Assembly (NCBI RefSeq): GCF_000379445.1
Contig: NZ_KB902274.1
Location: 62,001-126,000, forward strand
Direction: 5' to 3'
From: Fangia hongkongensis FSC776 = DSM 21703
GTDB lineage: Bacteria; Pseudomonadota; Gammaproteobacteria; Francisellales; Francisellaceae
DNA: 64,000 nucleotides
The notes below the pieces were generated by a model that worked only from the letters and a program-made list of their open reading frames with translations, was not told where the DNA came from and did no database searches. Position numbers and translations under genes: made by a program. This document shows, in pieces, positions 8,814-18,094 of the stretch. The number at the start of each line of letters is the position of its first letter. Position 1 is the stretch's first letter.

Positions 8814-10889
8814 GTGAAAATTTATAAAGAAGTCTTCCAACTAGGTAACACTGAATACTCGATTGAAACTGGGGGTATTGCTCGTCAGGCGACAGGGTCT
8901 GTACTTGTTAGTGCAGGAGATACGGTTGTTTTGGTGACAGCAGTTGCAAAAAAAGAAGTTAAAGATGGTGCTGATTTTTTCCCATTGACAGTTAACTATC
9001 AAGAAAAGTCTTATGCAGCTGGAAAAATCCCTGGTGGATTCCCACGTCGAGAAGGTAGACCTGGTGAAGCTGAAACGTTAACGGCACGTTTAATCGACCG
9101 TCCGTTACGCCCGCTTTTTCCGGAAGGCTTTTATAATGAAGTGCAAGTCGTTGCCACAGTATTATCATTTGATCCAGAGGTTCCACCAGATATTCCAGCG
9201 CTGATCGGTGCTTCGGCCTCGTTGGTTTTATCTGGTGTACCTTTTGAAGGCCCTATTGCAGGGGTTCGTGTTGGTTTTATTGATGGCCAATATGTATTGA
9301 ATCCATCTTTGGATGCACAGAAAAAATCGGAGTTAGATCTTGTTGTTGCAGGAACATCTGATGCTGTGTTGATGGTTGAATCAGAAGCTGAAAGTTTACC
9401 AGAAGAGGTAATGCTTGGCGCCGTTTTGTATGGCCATAAAGAGATGCAGGTGATTATTGATGCAATTAATCATTTAGCAGAGTATGCAGCAAAACCACGT
9501 TGGGATTATGAGCCTAAGAAAGAAAATAAGGCATTAAAAGAGCAAATTAAGTCGAAATTTTTCAGTAAGATTAAATCAGCATATGAAGAGACTGAAAAAC
9601 AAAAACGTAATGCTTGCATAAATACACTCAGACAAGAAGTTATTGAGGCAATTGTTGCCGATGAAAATGAAGCTGAAGAAGTTTCCGTTGATGAAATCAA
9701 AGATGTATTTCATAGCATAGAGAAAGATTTAGTTAGAAAAAATATTCTAGCTGGTAGTCCAAGAATTGATGGACGTGATACGCGTACTGTTCGCCCAATT
9801 AGTGTGAGAACTGGCGTTATTCCTAAAGCGCACGGCTCAGCACTTTTTACCCGTGGAGAAACCCAAGCACTTGTGGTCACTACATTAGGTAATGATAGAG
9901 ATGCTCAGCTAATTGAAAATTTAAATGGTGATTTGAAAAATCGCTATATGTTACATTATAACTTTCCACCTTATTCAGTAGGTGAAACAGGGATGATGGG
10001 CACGCCAAAGCGTCGTGAGATCGGTCATGCTAATTTGGCCAAACGTGCAACACAGGCAGTGTTTCCAAATGAAGCTGTTTATCCATACGTTGTACGTGTG
10101 GTATCTGAAATTACAGAGTCAAATGGCTCAAGTTCTATGGCAACTGTTTGCGGATCATCATTATCAATGATGGATGCAGGTGTGCCACTTGCCGCTCCGG
10201 TTGCAGGTATTGCAATGGGGCTTATTAAAGAGGGCGATAAGTTTGCTGTGTTATCAGATATCCTAGGTGATGAAGATCATCTTGGCGATATGGACTTTAA
10301 AGTAGCAGGAACGCAATATGGTGTGACTGCATTACAAATGGATATTAAAATTAAAGGCATTACACGTGAAATTATGCAAGCTGCTTTAGATCAAGCAAAA
10401 GAAGGTCGTTTGCATATTTTAGGTATTATGAATGAAGTGATTTCTGAGTATAAAACAGAGACCTCAGCACATGCTCCTCAGGTTGAAGTTATTAGTATTG
10501 ATCCATCGAAAATACGTGATGTCATTGGTAAAGGTGGCGCGACAGTAAAAGGGATTACCGAAAAAACAGGCGCTTCAATCGATACCTCTGATAATGGTGA
10601 TGTAAAGATTTTTGCCAAGAGCAAAGCGTCATTAGAGGCTGCCATTGCTGAAGTGGAGGCATTAACTGCTTCTGCAGAGGTGGGACAAACCTATACAGGC
10701 AAAGTGGTTAAAGTCTTAGATTTTGGTGCTTTTGTGAACATCCTTCCTGGAAAAGATGGTTTGTTGCCATTTTCTGAGCTTGAGTCACTTGGTATCAATC
10801 CAAATACACTTGCAGAAGGCAAGTCGCTTAAAGTTATGGTGCAAAATGTCGACAGAATGGGTAAAATTAAACTAGTCCCATTACAGTAA
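8814..10889 (+). CDS. pnp: Polyribonucleotide nucleotidyltransferase (PNPase)
   Basis: 691 residues from a GTG start. PNPase degrades RNA 3' to 5' phosphorolytically and is a degradosome partner in many gammaproteobacteria. Two RNase PH-like domains are visible: the first with [12 protein letters not shown] and [11 protein letters not shown], the second with [12 protein letters not shown] and a [16 protein letters not shown] active-site stretch. They are followed by a KH domain ([13 protein letters not shown] near residue 570) and an S1 domain from about residue 623 ([15 protein letters not shown]). It lies between rpsO and erpA. Confidence 0.97.
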   Translation: MKIYKEVFQLGNTEYSIETGGIARQATGSVLVSAGDTVVLVTAVAKKEVKDGADFFPLTVNYQEKSYAAGKIPGGFPRREGRPGEAETLTARLIDRPLRPLFPEGFYNEVQVVATVLSFDPEVPPDIPALIGASASLVLSGVPFEGPIAGVRVGFIDGQYVLNPSLDAQKKSELDLVVAGTSDAVLMVESEAESLPEEVMLGAVLYGHKEMQVIIDAINHLAEYAAKPRWDYEPKKENKALKEQIKSKFFSKIKSAYEETEKQKRNACINTLRQEVIEAIVADENEAEEVSVDEIKDVFHSIEKDLVRKNILAGSPRIDGRDTRTVRPISVRTGVIPKAHGSALFTRGETQALVVTTLGNDRDAQLIENLNGDLKNRYMLHYNFPPYSVGETGMMGTPKRREIGHANLAKRATQAVFPNEAVYPYVVRVVSEITESNGSSSMATVCGSSLSMMDAGVPLAAPVAGIAMGLIKEGDKFAVLSDILGDEDHLGDMDFKVAGTQYGVTALQMDIKIKGITREIMQAALDQAKEGRLHILGIMNEVISEYKTETSAHAPQVEVISIDPSKIRDVIGKGGATVKGITEKTGASIDTSDNGDVKIFAKSKASLEAAIAEVEALTASAEVGQTYTGKVVKVLDFGAFVNILPGKDGLLPFSELESLGINPNTLAEGKSLKVMVQNVDRMGKIKLVPLQ

Positions 10890-10902
10890 AAGGTAAGAAT
10901 AT

Positions 10903-11247
10903 ATGACAGTACAGCAAGCCGCACCGCTTAATTTTACAGATGCAGCTGCCCTCAAAGTCAAGGAATTGATTGAAGAAGAGGGCAATGATGAGTTGAAGCT
11001 TCGTGTGTATATTACAGGAGGTGGCTGTTCAGGGTTTCAGTATGGATTTAGCTTCGATGAAGCGCAAAAAGAAGATGATATGGTTTTTACAAATCATGGC
11101 GTACATCTTTTAGTGGATGCAATGAGTTTTCAATATTTAATTGGTGCAGATATCGATTACAAAGAAGATGTTGAAGGCGCACACTTTATCATTAGAAACC
11201 CAAATGCTAAAACAACCTGTGGTTGTGGATCGTCTTTTTCTGTTTAA
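10903..11247 (+). CDS. erpA: Iron-sulfur cluster insertion protein ErpA
   Basis: 114-residue A-type Fe-S carrier of the HesB/IscA family that delivers clusters to target enzymes. The three ligand cysteines are present: C42 in [11 protein letters not shown], and C106 and C108 in the C-terminal [11 protein letters not shown]. The surrounding residues ([30 protein letters not shown]) are closer to ErpA than to IscA or SufA, and there are no isc/suf genes around. It follows pnp by 13 bp, and a terminator lies about 140 bp downstream. Confidence 0.92.
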   Translation: MTVQQAAPLNFTDAAALKVKELIEEEGNDELKLRVYITGGGCSGFQYGFSFDEAQKEDDMVFTNHGVHLLVDAMSFQYLIGADIDYKEDVEGAHFIIRNPNAKTTCGCGSSFSV

Positions 11248-11386
11248 ACTAAATGTTTAAGTCTTTTAAAATAACAACAAAATATTGATCATTATTCATA
11301 TTAATATCTAAAATGACCCATCTTTCATCCGGGTAATATCAACGACTTTAAATATAAGTAATTTCCCCTTAATCTATGCATTGAAT

Positions 11387-11414
11387 CCGTAGTTACTACG
11401 GTTTTTGATTTTTT
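11387..11414 (+). terminator. Rho-independent terminator downstream of erpA
   Basis: CCGTAG, loop TTA, CTACGG (11387-11401), followed at once by TTTTTGATTTTTT. A perfect 6-bp stem with a T-run on the + strand; it probably ends the rpsO-pnp-erpA transcript. Confidence 0.75.
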
Positions 11415-11593
11415 AAAATCTCGATATCATTTCCTCAATCGCATAAGGATAGTGCACGGATAACTCAGGCTGGTGTGTTATTAATTATATTGTTTTATCA
11501 GTCTAAAAGCACTTTTCTTATTAGAGCAAAAACAAAGCCACTCGAGGCTTTTATACTTACTCGCTAAAACTGAAATTATATAAGGAAGAATAT

Positions 11594-11740
11594 ATGCAGT
11601 TGACTCAAATAGTAAAAGATCGGGTTTTGAAAGAGATAGATGGATATGTGACAAGAAGTAGACCAAAGCTTTTCTATAATAACGACTTATTTAATGACAA
11701 AACTGATATTGCAAGGAATTTACAACTTGGCAGGGTTTGA
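11594..11740 (+). CDS. Small hypothetical ORF, possible 5' part of a frameshifted gene
   Basis: 48 codons from an ATG with a strong AAGGAAG ribosome site (11582-11588). The product begins MQLTQIVKDRVLKEIDGYV; I recognise no family. Its end overlaps another open frame (11694-11930), which has no ribosome site of its own. The two could be one gene of about 110 codons broken by a +1/-2 frame change near 11700-11735, or two overlapping short genes. Isolated by a terminator upstream. Confidence 0.35.
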   Translation: MQLTQIVKDRVLKEIDGYVTRSRPKLFYNNDLFNDKTDIARNLQLGRV

Positions 11741-11930
11741 TCAAAATCTCGGATCTAGAGCATCAGGTATTGCAGATGACACAAAAGCATTAATTCATGA
11801 GGTTTTTAGATTTTTTGGTATTGTGTTGACTGTTGAAAACGGGGGTATAGCACAGTTATTGAATAGCAACGGCTATAGCCGTTCAGCAAATTTAGTTGGA
11901 TTTGTAAAAAAGCTGTTAGGGTATTCATAG
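11694..11930 (+). CDS. Small hypothetical ORF, possible 3' part of a frameshifted gene
   Basis: 78 codons with protein-like composition (DDTKALIHEVFRFFGIVLT, then SANLVGFVKKLLGYS), no recognised family and no ribosome site before its ATG. It overlaps the preceding 48-codon ORF, which does have one. Most likely the downstream half of the same gene after a frameshift. A copy of the 19-bp dispersed repeat lies 24 bp after its stop. Confidence 0.35.
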   Translation: MTKLILQGIYNLAGFDQNLGSRASGIADDTKALIHEVFRFFGIVLTVENGGIAQLLNSNGYSRSANLVGFVKKLLGYS

Positions 11931-11953
11931 TACAGCATAATAAATCACATAGT

Positions 11954-11972
11954 GTAAATAACACCAAATCAT
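11954..11972 (-). repeat. 19-bp dispersed repeat, copy 1 (Ter-like candidate), left of dif
   Basis: The minus strand reads ATGATTTGGTGTTATTTAC, identical over all 19 bases to copy 2 at 16878-16896. A 19-bp identity in a 64-kb window is far beyond chance. It lies 1.4 kb left of dif in the opposite orientation to the two copies on the right. It also lies just after an ORF stop. Confidence 0.8.
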
Positions 11973-12118
11973 TATAGTTTCAATACGTATGATGAGTTAT
12001 GCTTAAGCGTATGTATATATCCTATAATTCTATGAATACTAAACTATTGTTTAGATGTCATAAAAAGCATATATTTAGGTATTCAAAGTAATATTGACAA
12101 CATACAGAGTGAGTAAAA

Positions 12119-12724
12119 ATGAAAGAAATCATGACATTAAGCAATAACTTGGTGCGTTTGGAGCTATTGTCTTATGCGCATTTAGAAGGTTTAGAGCAGG
12201 CAACACAAGATGGTTATCTATGGGAGCTGTGGTTTACAATCGTGCCTACGCCTGAAGACATGAGAGCTGATATTAAGCGTAGACTGAGACTCTATCAACA
12301 AGGTAGCATGTTGCCGTATACAGTTATTTGTCAAAAAAGTGGCAGAATTTTGGGCATGACTAGTTATATGAATATTGATCATGAGCAAAACCGTCTAGAG
12401 ATTGGTAGCACATGGTACGCGAAAGCTGTACACGGTACAGCAATTAATGTTGCCTGTAAGTTGCTTCTTTTGGAACATGCTTTTGAAGTGTTTAAGTGTA
12501 TTGCTGTTGAATTTAGAACACATCATTTGAATTTTGCATCGCGACGCGCCATAGAATCCATAGGTGCCAAATTGGATGGTATTCTGCGTAATCATCGCAA
12601 GATGCACAACGGCACACTACGTGATACTTGTGTTTATAGTATTATTGATTCTGAGTGGAAAACTATCAAAGCACATTTGAATTATAAGCTAATGGCAAAG
12701 CAGAGGAAATCAGCTGAAATCTAA
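12119..12724 (+). CDS. GNAT-family N-acetyltransferase (RimL-like)
   Basis: 201 residues of the RimJ/RimL-type acetyl-CoA-dependent acetyltransferase fold. Typical pieces are visible: NNLVRLELLSYAHLEGLEQA at the start, GMTSYMNIDHEQNRLEIGSTWY in the central strands, and NFASRRAIESIGAKLDGILRNH, the usual C-terminal motif. Substrate unknown; relatives acetylate protein N-termini, small amines or antibiotics. An in-frame ATG at 12131 is an alternative start. It overlaps convergent YqhA by 4 bp. Confidence 0.75.
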   Translation: MKEIMTLSNNLVRLELLSYAHLEGLEQATQDGYLWELWFTIVPTPEDMRADIKRRLRLYQQGSMLPYTVICQKSGRILGMTSYMNIDHEQNRLEIGSTWYAKAVHGTAINVACKLLLLEHAFEVFKCIAVEFRTHHLNFASRRAIESIGAKLDGILRNHRKMHNGTLRDTCVYSIIDSEWKTIKAHLNYKLMAKQRKSAEI

Positions 12725-13272
12725 TGTGGTTTATGAACTTTATGTTCAAGCCAGCCTGTAAAGGCAATCATAATGGCTGAAAATACAAAAACAAGGTGAA
12801 TAATCACATTCCATAAAAGCTCTCTATCAGAGATATGTGCAATATCTAAAAATTGCTTTAGCAGTGAAATGGAGGATATCGCTACAATTGACCCTGCAAT
12901 TTTCATCTTAACACCGGTAGGGGAAAGCTTTTTAATCCAAATTGGTTCTCCTTTATCATGGGCAACGTCTATTTTGGAGACAAAGTTCTCATAGCCGCTT
13001 ATTACAACAACGACAACCAAATTTGCAACTAAAGCAGCATCACATAAAGTCAGTGCAAATACGATAAGCTCGTGACCGCCAAAGTCTTTAATATTAATCA
13101 GCATCATTATGACAGACTTAGAGATGTCAAAAACAAAAGCTAAAAGTACCAATGACAAGACAAGATAAATGGGCGCTTGCAGCCATCGACTGGAAAAAAC
13201 AACTTTTTCAATACCCGTTTCAACTTTAGAGATTTTTCTAATACTATTATCAGTGTTAAGATTATTATCCAT
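12721..13272 (-). CDS. yqhA: UPF0114 family membrane protein YqhA
   Basis: 183 residues with the UPF0114/TIGR00645 pattern: EKVVFSSRWLQAPIYLVLSLVLLAFVFDI near the start, then hydrophobic segments near residues 35-60, 75-100, 125-145 and 155-175, with the family stretch VANLVVVVVISGYENFVS. Inner-membrane protein of unknown function. It is convergent with the GNAT gene and its 5' side faces the dif region. Confidence 0.88.
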   Translation of the reverse strand: MDNNLNTDNSIRKISKVETGIEKVVFSSRWLQAPIYLVLSLVLLAFVFDISKSVIMMLINIKDFGGHELIVFALTLCDAALVANLVVVVVISGYENFVSKIDVAHDKGEPIWIKKLSPTGVKMKIAGSIVAISSISLLKQFLDIAHISDRELLWNVIIHLVFVFSAIMIAFTGWLEHKVHKPH

Positions 13273-13406
13273 TTAAATTCTATTATGTAGTAGTGTGTTT
13301 TAAATACATAGCAATATTGTAGAGCAACAGTAATCAGCATTAAATAATTTATTGCAATAAAGGATAAAAAATCTATATCTATCAGAGGATAAGACATAAT
13401 AACATA

Positions 13407-13434
13407 AGTTCGCATAATATATATTATGTTAAAT
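13407..13434 (+). other. dif: Chromosome dimer resolution site dif (XerCD site)
   Basis: 28 bp made of a XerC arm AGTTCGCATAA, centre TATATA and XerD arm TTATGTTAAAT. Against the E. coli dif site it matches 25 of 28 positions: the XerD arm is identical, the XerC arm differs at two outer bases and the centre at one. It lies in non-coding sequence, as dif sites do. XerC and XerD recombine dimeric chromosomes here at division under FtsK control, so this marks the terminus of the replichores. Confidence 0.88.
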
Positions 13435-13490
13435 TATAGAATTAGAACTCCCTGCTTCATACGTTGCCTTGAAAGTATCACCGGTTAAAC

Positions 13491-13742
13491 CTATTTAAGA
13501 TTTACTAGATCTACAAAATCAATTACTCTGAGCTTGAATCCTGATGCCTGATTTTCAACAATTATATTATCATTAGTTAAATCTGCATGATAAAAAGATC
13601 GGCGCGATAAATTTTCAGGTCCATGCAGACCTCTCAGCTTATTTATTTCCTTTAATAAAAAATGTATTTCTTCATCATCATCTAGAGCCCTCAGCTTTTC
13701 CCCGCAGTCAAAAACCCAAAAAATGGCATTATCATGGCTTTT
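13491..13742 (-). pseudogene. Remnant of an APH/choline-kinase-like phosphotransferase
   Basis: A minus-strand frame open between a TAG at 13745-13743 and a TAG at 13493-13491, with no usable start codon. Its 83 residues include HDNAIFWVFDCGEKLRAL and the kinase motif FYHADLTNDNIIVEN followed by RVIDFVDL, which matches the HxDxxxxN ... D catalytic pattern of aminoglycoside/choline phosphotransferases. The N-terminal lobe with the ATP lysine is missing, so only the C-terminal catalytic part remains. A degraded gene next to dif fits the terminus as a region of gain and loss. Confidence 0.6.
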
Positions 13743-13789
13743 CTATATGACTTAATAATAATTTCTTGAAAAAAGTGTAAGAAGAACGT

Positions 13790-14497
13790 TTATTTTATTT
13801 TTGACAATAGAGCCATCGTTAGGAAAATAAGAATCATCACAAAGATAACTCCCCAAAAGTGCATAAACACATATCCGGTGACAGCAAGAATGCCACCTAG
13901 AGAAAAGCCTAATAAAGCACTGCCAAATACGAGAATATTTTTGACCGCATTTTTTTTCGAAATAATTGATTTACGATTGAATAGATACAGTAAAACTGCA
14001 GATAGATCGATAATAAATTGTGTAAAATTGCCTGTCATCATGGTCACTGGAGGTGATTTTTGTAAATAGAGCTTGGAAATCGTATTATGAATGGCCATTG
14101 CACAAACAGGCAACATACTTAAGAGGATAAAATTAAGTGACGTTACATTTAACTTAGGGGAAAGTGAGCCCAATAACATTAAGAAAAAGAAAAGCATTCC
14201 TTCTAGCGCTAGCCAGAAGACTAAATGCTTTCTCTTGACACCATGGAGCTCAATAATGCATGAAATAATGGCAGCAAAGACCATAAATACAGGGATTGCA
14301 ACGACCTTTGATGCAACCCCTGAGGTATCTGTGACTAAATAAGCAATAATAATCACAATGTTCCCAGTAATATGGGCTGTAAATAAATGAGCAAGGGCAA
14401 TAAAACCAAATACATCACTAAAGCCCCCTATTGCTGAGAGCAAAAACACAAGCGTTTTATTTACGCCGCAGTCTATGACGCCCAAATGTTGACTCAT
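13790..14497 (-). CDS. YoaK/DUF1275 family membrane protein
   Basis: 235 residues, six or seven predicted membrane helices, and the DUF1275 signatures HITGNIV near residue 42 and VTMMTGNFTQ near residue 155. Inner-membrane protein of unknown function, sometimes annotated as a transporter. Its promoter lies between 14498 and 14543, close to the rlmKL stop. Confidence 0.85.
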   Translation of the reverse strand: MSQHLGVIDCGVNKTLVFLLSAIGGFSDVFGFIALAHLFTAHITGNIVIIIAYLVTDTSGVASKVVAIPVFMVFAAIISCIIELHGVKRKHLVFWLALEGMLFFFLMLLGSLSPKLNVTSLNFILLSMLPVCAMAIHNTISKLYLQKSPPVTMMTGNFTQFIIDLSAVLLYLFNRKSIISKKNAVKNILVFGSALLGFSLGGILAVTGYVFMHFWGVIFVMILIFLTMALLSKIK

Positions 14498-14543
14498 ATA
14501 CGATTATAAAAATGATTTTGAATATCTAAAAAGATAGCATAAT

Positions 14544-16769
14544 TTATGATGATTTGTGTTTGATCTCCCAGCAATGATGGATGTTTGGACGGCGAAGAAA
14601 GTCTCTTGATAGGCATACTTTATCAATATTCTGGCAATGATATTTTTTCATCAGGTTTTCATCTAAGGTGAATTTTCTATAGTTATTAGAAAAATATAAG
14701 ATGCCATTTTCCTTTAATGATCGCATCGCAAGATCGATCAAAAGCGCATGATCACGCTGAACATCAAGTGTCTCTTGCATCTTTTTGGAATTTGAAAAAG
14801 TCGGTGGATCTAGGAAGATAACATCATATTGTTGATGGTTCTCCTTAAGCCATCCTATACAATCTGATTCAATAAATTCATACTTTTTACCCAAGCTTAA
14901 CTTATTTAATTCAAAATTTCGCTTTCCCCAGTCAAGGTAGGTTCGAGACATATCTACATTAGTAATGCGCTTAGCACCAGCTAAGGCTGCATGAACACTT
15001 GCAGTGCAGGTATATGAAAAGAGGTTTAATAAGGCTTTTCCTTTTGACGCTTTAGCGACAATTTGTCTTATTTTACGGTGATCTAAAAACAAGCCTGTAT
15101 CTAAATAATCATTAAAATTAACATAAAATAAGGCTTCATTTTCACGGACCACATGATAAGTTTTTTGTGCATCTAGCTTATGATATTGTGCTTTACCTGC
15201 TTGTTTTTTACGTGTTTTCAAATGAATGTTTTTATATGGGATATCTAGCGTGTGATGAATATGATACAGAATTTGCTTTAATCTTTTCTCTGCTGCGTTA
15301 TGATCAACATATTTCTCAGCTTGATATTCTTGTACATGCACGTGATTATTATAAAGATCAACGGCAACAGAAAACTCCGGAATATCAGCATCATAAAGAC
15401 GATAGCATTCAATTTCATTTTGTTTTGCCCACTTTCTCAGTTGGGTAACATTCTTATTTAAACGGTTTTTAAAAGAAAGATGCTTATCATCTTCATTAAT
15501 TGCCTGTTCAATGTGCCTTTTCTCTTTTTCGGCAGCACTTTCAAAGCGCATTTTTGATTGTGGATCAATGTTGATATGATAAAGAACCGTTTCAATCGCA
15601 CCGTTAAATAGCTTGTTTTGCTTATAACTTCTAAGAGAAAGAGATTTAGTTGTCTCTTTAAATCCACTAAATACACATAGTTTCCAGTCTTGAAAGTGAG
15701 ATAAAAGCTGATCTGAAAAGGTATTAAAAAGTGCTTTGAGCTTGTTTTCTTGTTGATGGTATAACCGCTCGCCATAAGGCGGATTGGTTAAGATAATGCC
15801 TTGTGCATCATCTGGCAGATCAGATAAGTCATATCGATCTAGTTTAGAGATATCCTGAACAGCAATACTGATTTTATTTTCCAAGCCAATAGCAGCAATA
15901 TTCTCTTTTGCTTTATCGATAACATAAGGATCAGAGTCATATCCTATAATGTGAATATCCTTTTTTCCTTGCTCGCTAAATTGATGTGAGTTTTTCTCCA
16001 TCATATCAAGAGCGTTTCTTTTAACCGATTCAAACAATGCTTGGTCATAGTCAAGCCAGTGCATAAAAGAAAAGTTTTCTCGATGAATATTAGGTAAAAC
16101 ACCATAGGCGATCATTGCCGCTTCTATTAAAAGTGTTCCAGAGCCACACATCGGGTCAATTAAGACAGGATGGCTATTTTCAATGAGTAGTGTTTGCCAA
16201 CCTGATCGATACACAATGGCAGCGGCAAGCGTTTCTTTTAATGGCGCCCTTCCCTGCTCAACTCTATAACCTCGCCTATGCAAGCTCTCTCCGGTAGCTG
16301 AGAGATACACACTTACACTGCCGCGGTGAAAGTGAAGTGAAATAATAATCTCAGGGGACTCTAAGTTAATATTGGGTCTAGCCTCACACTCATTACGAAA
16401 TTTATCAGCAACAGCATCTTTTGCCTTTTGCGCAGCATATTGCATATTATTAAATGCTCGATGCTTTCCAGTAACCTCAACTTTAAAGGTTTTATCTACT
16501 GCAAAGAGACTATGCCATGGTATTTCATATAATACTTGGTATAGCTCATCGGCATTTTCAATTTTTCTTTCATCTAATTTTAAATAAATTTGATTGGCAA
16601 TACGGGAGCTAAAGCAAGCTTCATAGAGCTTTTCGCGCGTTGTGACAAATGACACACCTGCAACGTGTAGTTTTGTATGGTGAATGCCAAGTGTATGGAG
16701 TTCACTTTGCAGCAAATCTTCAGTACTTTTTGCGCAACTGGCAAAACAGTCAATTGTATTTTGAGACAT
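14544..16769 (-). CDS. rlmL: Bifunctional 23S rRNA methyltransferase RlmKL (m2G2445 / m7G2069)
   Basis: 741 residues with both methyltransferase halves, as in gammaproteobacteria. A THUMP-type RNA-binding segment (~45-160) precedes the RlmL domain with DPMCGSGT from 205 and NPPYGER from 329. The RlmK domain follows with NLFSYTCTASVHAALAGA near 582-599 and DPPTFSNS at 654-661. It modifies two guanines of 23S rRNA using SAM. Single gene; the oxidoreductase upstream ends 123 bp away. Confidence 0.95.
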   Translation of the reverse strand: MSQNTIDCFASCAKSTEDLLQSELHTLGIHHTKLHVAGVSFVTTREKLYEACFSSRIANQIYLKLDERKIENADELYQVLYEIPWHSLFAVDKTFKVEVTGKHRAFNNMQYAAQKAKDAVADKFRNECEARPNINLESPEIIISLHFHRGSVSVYLSATGESLHRRGYRVEQGRAPLKETLAAAIVYRSGWQTLLIENSHPVLIDPMCGSGTLLIEAAMIAYGVLPNIHRENFSFMHWLDYDQALFESVKRNALDMMEKNSHQFSEQGKKDIHIIGYDSDPYVIDKAKENIAAIGLENKISIAVQDISKLDRYDLSDLPDDAQGIILTNPPYGERLYHQQENKLKALFNTFSDQLLSHFQDWKLCVFSGFKETTKSLSLRSYKQNKLFNGAIETVLYHINIDPQSKMRFESAAEKEKRHIEQAINEDDKHLSFKNRLNKNVTQLRKWAKQNEIECYRLYDADIPEFSVAVDLYNNHVHVQEYQAEKYVDHNAAEKRLKQILYHIHHTLDIPYKNIHLKTRKKQAGKAQYHKLDAQKTYHVVRENEALFYVNFNDYLDTGLFLDHRKIRQIVAKASKGKALLNLFSYTCTASVHAALAGAKRITNVDMSRTYLDWGKRNFELNKLSLGKKYEFIESDCIGWLKENHQQYDVIFLDPPTFSNSKKMQETLDVQRDHALLIDLAMRSLKENGILYFSNNYRKFTLDENLMKKYHCQNIDKVCLSRDFLRRPNIHHCWEIKHKSS
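16247..16254 (-). other. KOPS-like octamer, right of dif
   Basis: CCCTTCCC on +, so GGGAAGGG on the minus strand, pointing left toward dif. Inside rlmKL. Confidence 0.35.
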
Positions 16770-16877
16770 ATGATCTCTATCAGGTATAAATTAACAGCAT
16801 TATATCATTGGATAGATATATTTTTGAGATTATTTCATGCTAACTTTTAGAGTAAGATCAATGAGTGTGCTTTAAAT

Positions 16878-16896
16878 ATGATTTGGTGTTATTTAC
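16878..16896 (+). repeat. 19-bp dispersed repeat, copy 2 (Ter-like candidate), right of dif
   Basis: ATGATTTGGTGTTATTTAC, identical to copy 1, then GC as in copy 3. It overlaps the stop codon of the minus-strand oxidoreductase gene. It lies 3.4 kb right of dif on the + strand. Confidence 0.8.
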
Positions 16897-17942
16897 GCAT
16901 ATAATTTCTTACCTATCTCCGAGCTTTTTATACACATTTCAATCATCTCAATAAGACCCACAGCCTCCTCTGGCGTGACAGGAAGCGGGGAGTTAGTTAA
17001 AATTGCATTAGCTATTTGATTGTAATAGATCCTGTAATCTCCAGCAATTGTTGCAACTTTCTGCTCTTTGCCATCGATATCTGTTTTGATACCATATTGA
17101 GTGCTCTTTTCTATTCCCAGAGCATCACTTGGTTTTTCTCCTTGCTTTAATCGCTCCTCTTGAGGGTCAAGACCATATTTTACAAAACTTCCCTTATCTC
17201 CATGAACAGTGAAACGCGGCATTGATGCTTTAACAACACTTGCTGAGTGTAAAATGACCCGCAAATCATTATAACCTAAAACAATATGGAAATAATCATC
17301 CACCTTCGCCCCCTCTCTTGTCTTGGCAACATCTGCAATAATCCAATGAGGCTTACCAAATAAAACCATAGCCTGATCGATCAAATGCGCACCCAAGTCG
17401 TATAAAACACCGCTTCCTGGCTTATCCTGCTCACGCCACTTTTGCAAATCTACATGTGGGCGAAAACGATCAAAATGACTTTCAAAAGTATAAATTTCAC
17501 CTAGCGCATTATTATCTAACAGTGTTTTAACCGTCATGAAATCACCATCAAAACGTCTATTTTGATATACGCTGAGTTTCTTATCTTTCAATTGGGCAAT
17601 CTCTTTAAGCTCCAAAGCTTCTTCTTTTGTAATGACAAAAGGCTTATCAACGACCACATGCTTATCGGCCATAAGCGCAGCTTTAGCAAGTGCATAGTGC
17701 GTATCTGTTGGTGTTGCAATTACAACCAGGTCAATTTGATCATCCTTAAGTACTGCATCCACATCCGCTAGAACTTTAACATTTGGATAGCGTGAGCTAA
17801 TTTCGTTTTTTCTTGAGCTAACAATAGCGCTAAGTGTTAAACTCTCTACTTCTTCAATCACAGGGGCATGAAAAGCAGATCCCGCAAGCCCATAACCAAC
17901 CAGTGCAACATGAATATTTTGATTTTTTTGATAATCAGACAA
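16893..17942 (-). CDS. Gfo/Idh/MocA-family NAD(P)-dependent oxidoreductase
   Basis: 349 residues. The N-terminal Rossmann segment is VALVGYGLAGSAFHAPVI, followed by ATPTDTHYALAKAAL and the catalytic-type HVVVDKPFVITKEEA (family EKP). The C-terminal dimer domain has QKWREQDKPGSGVLYDLGAHLIDQAMVLFG. It resembles YdgJ/YvaA-type sugar or inositol dehydrogenases. No sugar-metabolism neighbours are seen, so the substrate is unknown. Its stop codon lies within a copy of the 19-bp dispersed repeat. Confidence 0.85.
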   Translation of the reverse strand: MSDYQKNQNIHVALVGYGLAGSAFHAPVIEEVESLTLSAIVSSRKNEISSRYPNVKVLADVDAVLKDDQIDLVVIATPTDTHYALAKAALMADKHVVVDKPFVITKEEALELKEIAQLKDKKLSVYQNRRFDGDFMTVKTLLDNNALGEIYTFESHFDRFRPHVDLQKWREQDKPGSGVLYDLGAHLIDQAMVLFGKPHWIIADVAKTREGAKVDDYFHIVLGYNDLRVILHSASVVKASMPRFTVHGDKGSFVKYGLDPQEERLKQGEKPSDALGIEKSTQYGIKTDIDGKEQKVATIAGDYRIYYNQIANAILTNSPLPVTPEEAVGLIEMIEMCIKSSEIGKKLYA

Positions 17943-18094
17943 AATTATACTTCCTAGGTTTCTATAGGGTATAAATCTACAGCAGCTAGATGCACTTGCC
18001 TAGCCCTATTTTTTCTATTTTTAATCTTTCTCTTATCATTCAGTTAGAATCTATCATAAAATAAATATAAGATAATAAAAACAATCTAAAACAA

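Larger units (their letters stand above)
13273..13789. other. Non-coding terminus region holding dif and a kinase remnant
   Basis: About 520 bp without an intact gene, the longest gap in the window. It contains dif (13407-13434) and a decayed phosphotransferase fragment (13491-13742). The rest is AT-rich with no hairpin terminator that I could identify. Confidence 0.6.

Noticed and set aside
11470-11486. TGGTGTGTTATTAA as a fourth copy of the 19-bp repeat
   Set aside because: It needs an inserted base, flanks do not match, and the orientation on the left of dif would be wrong.
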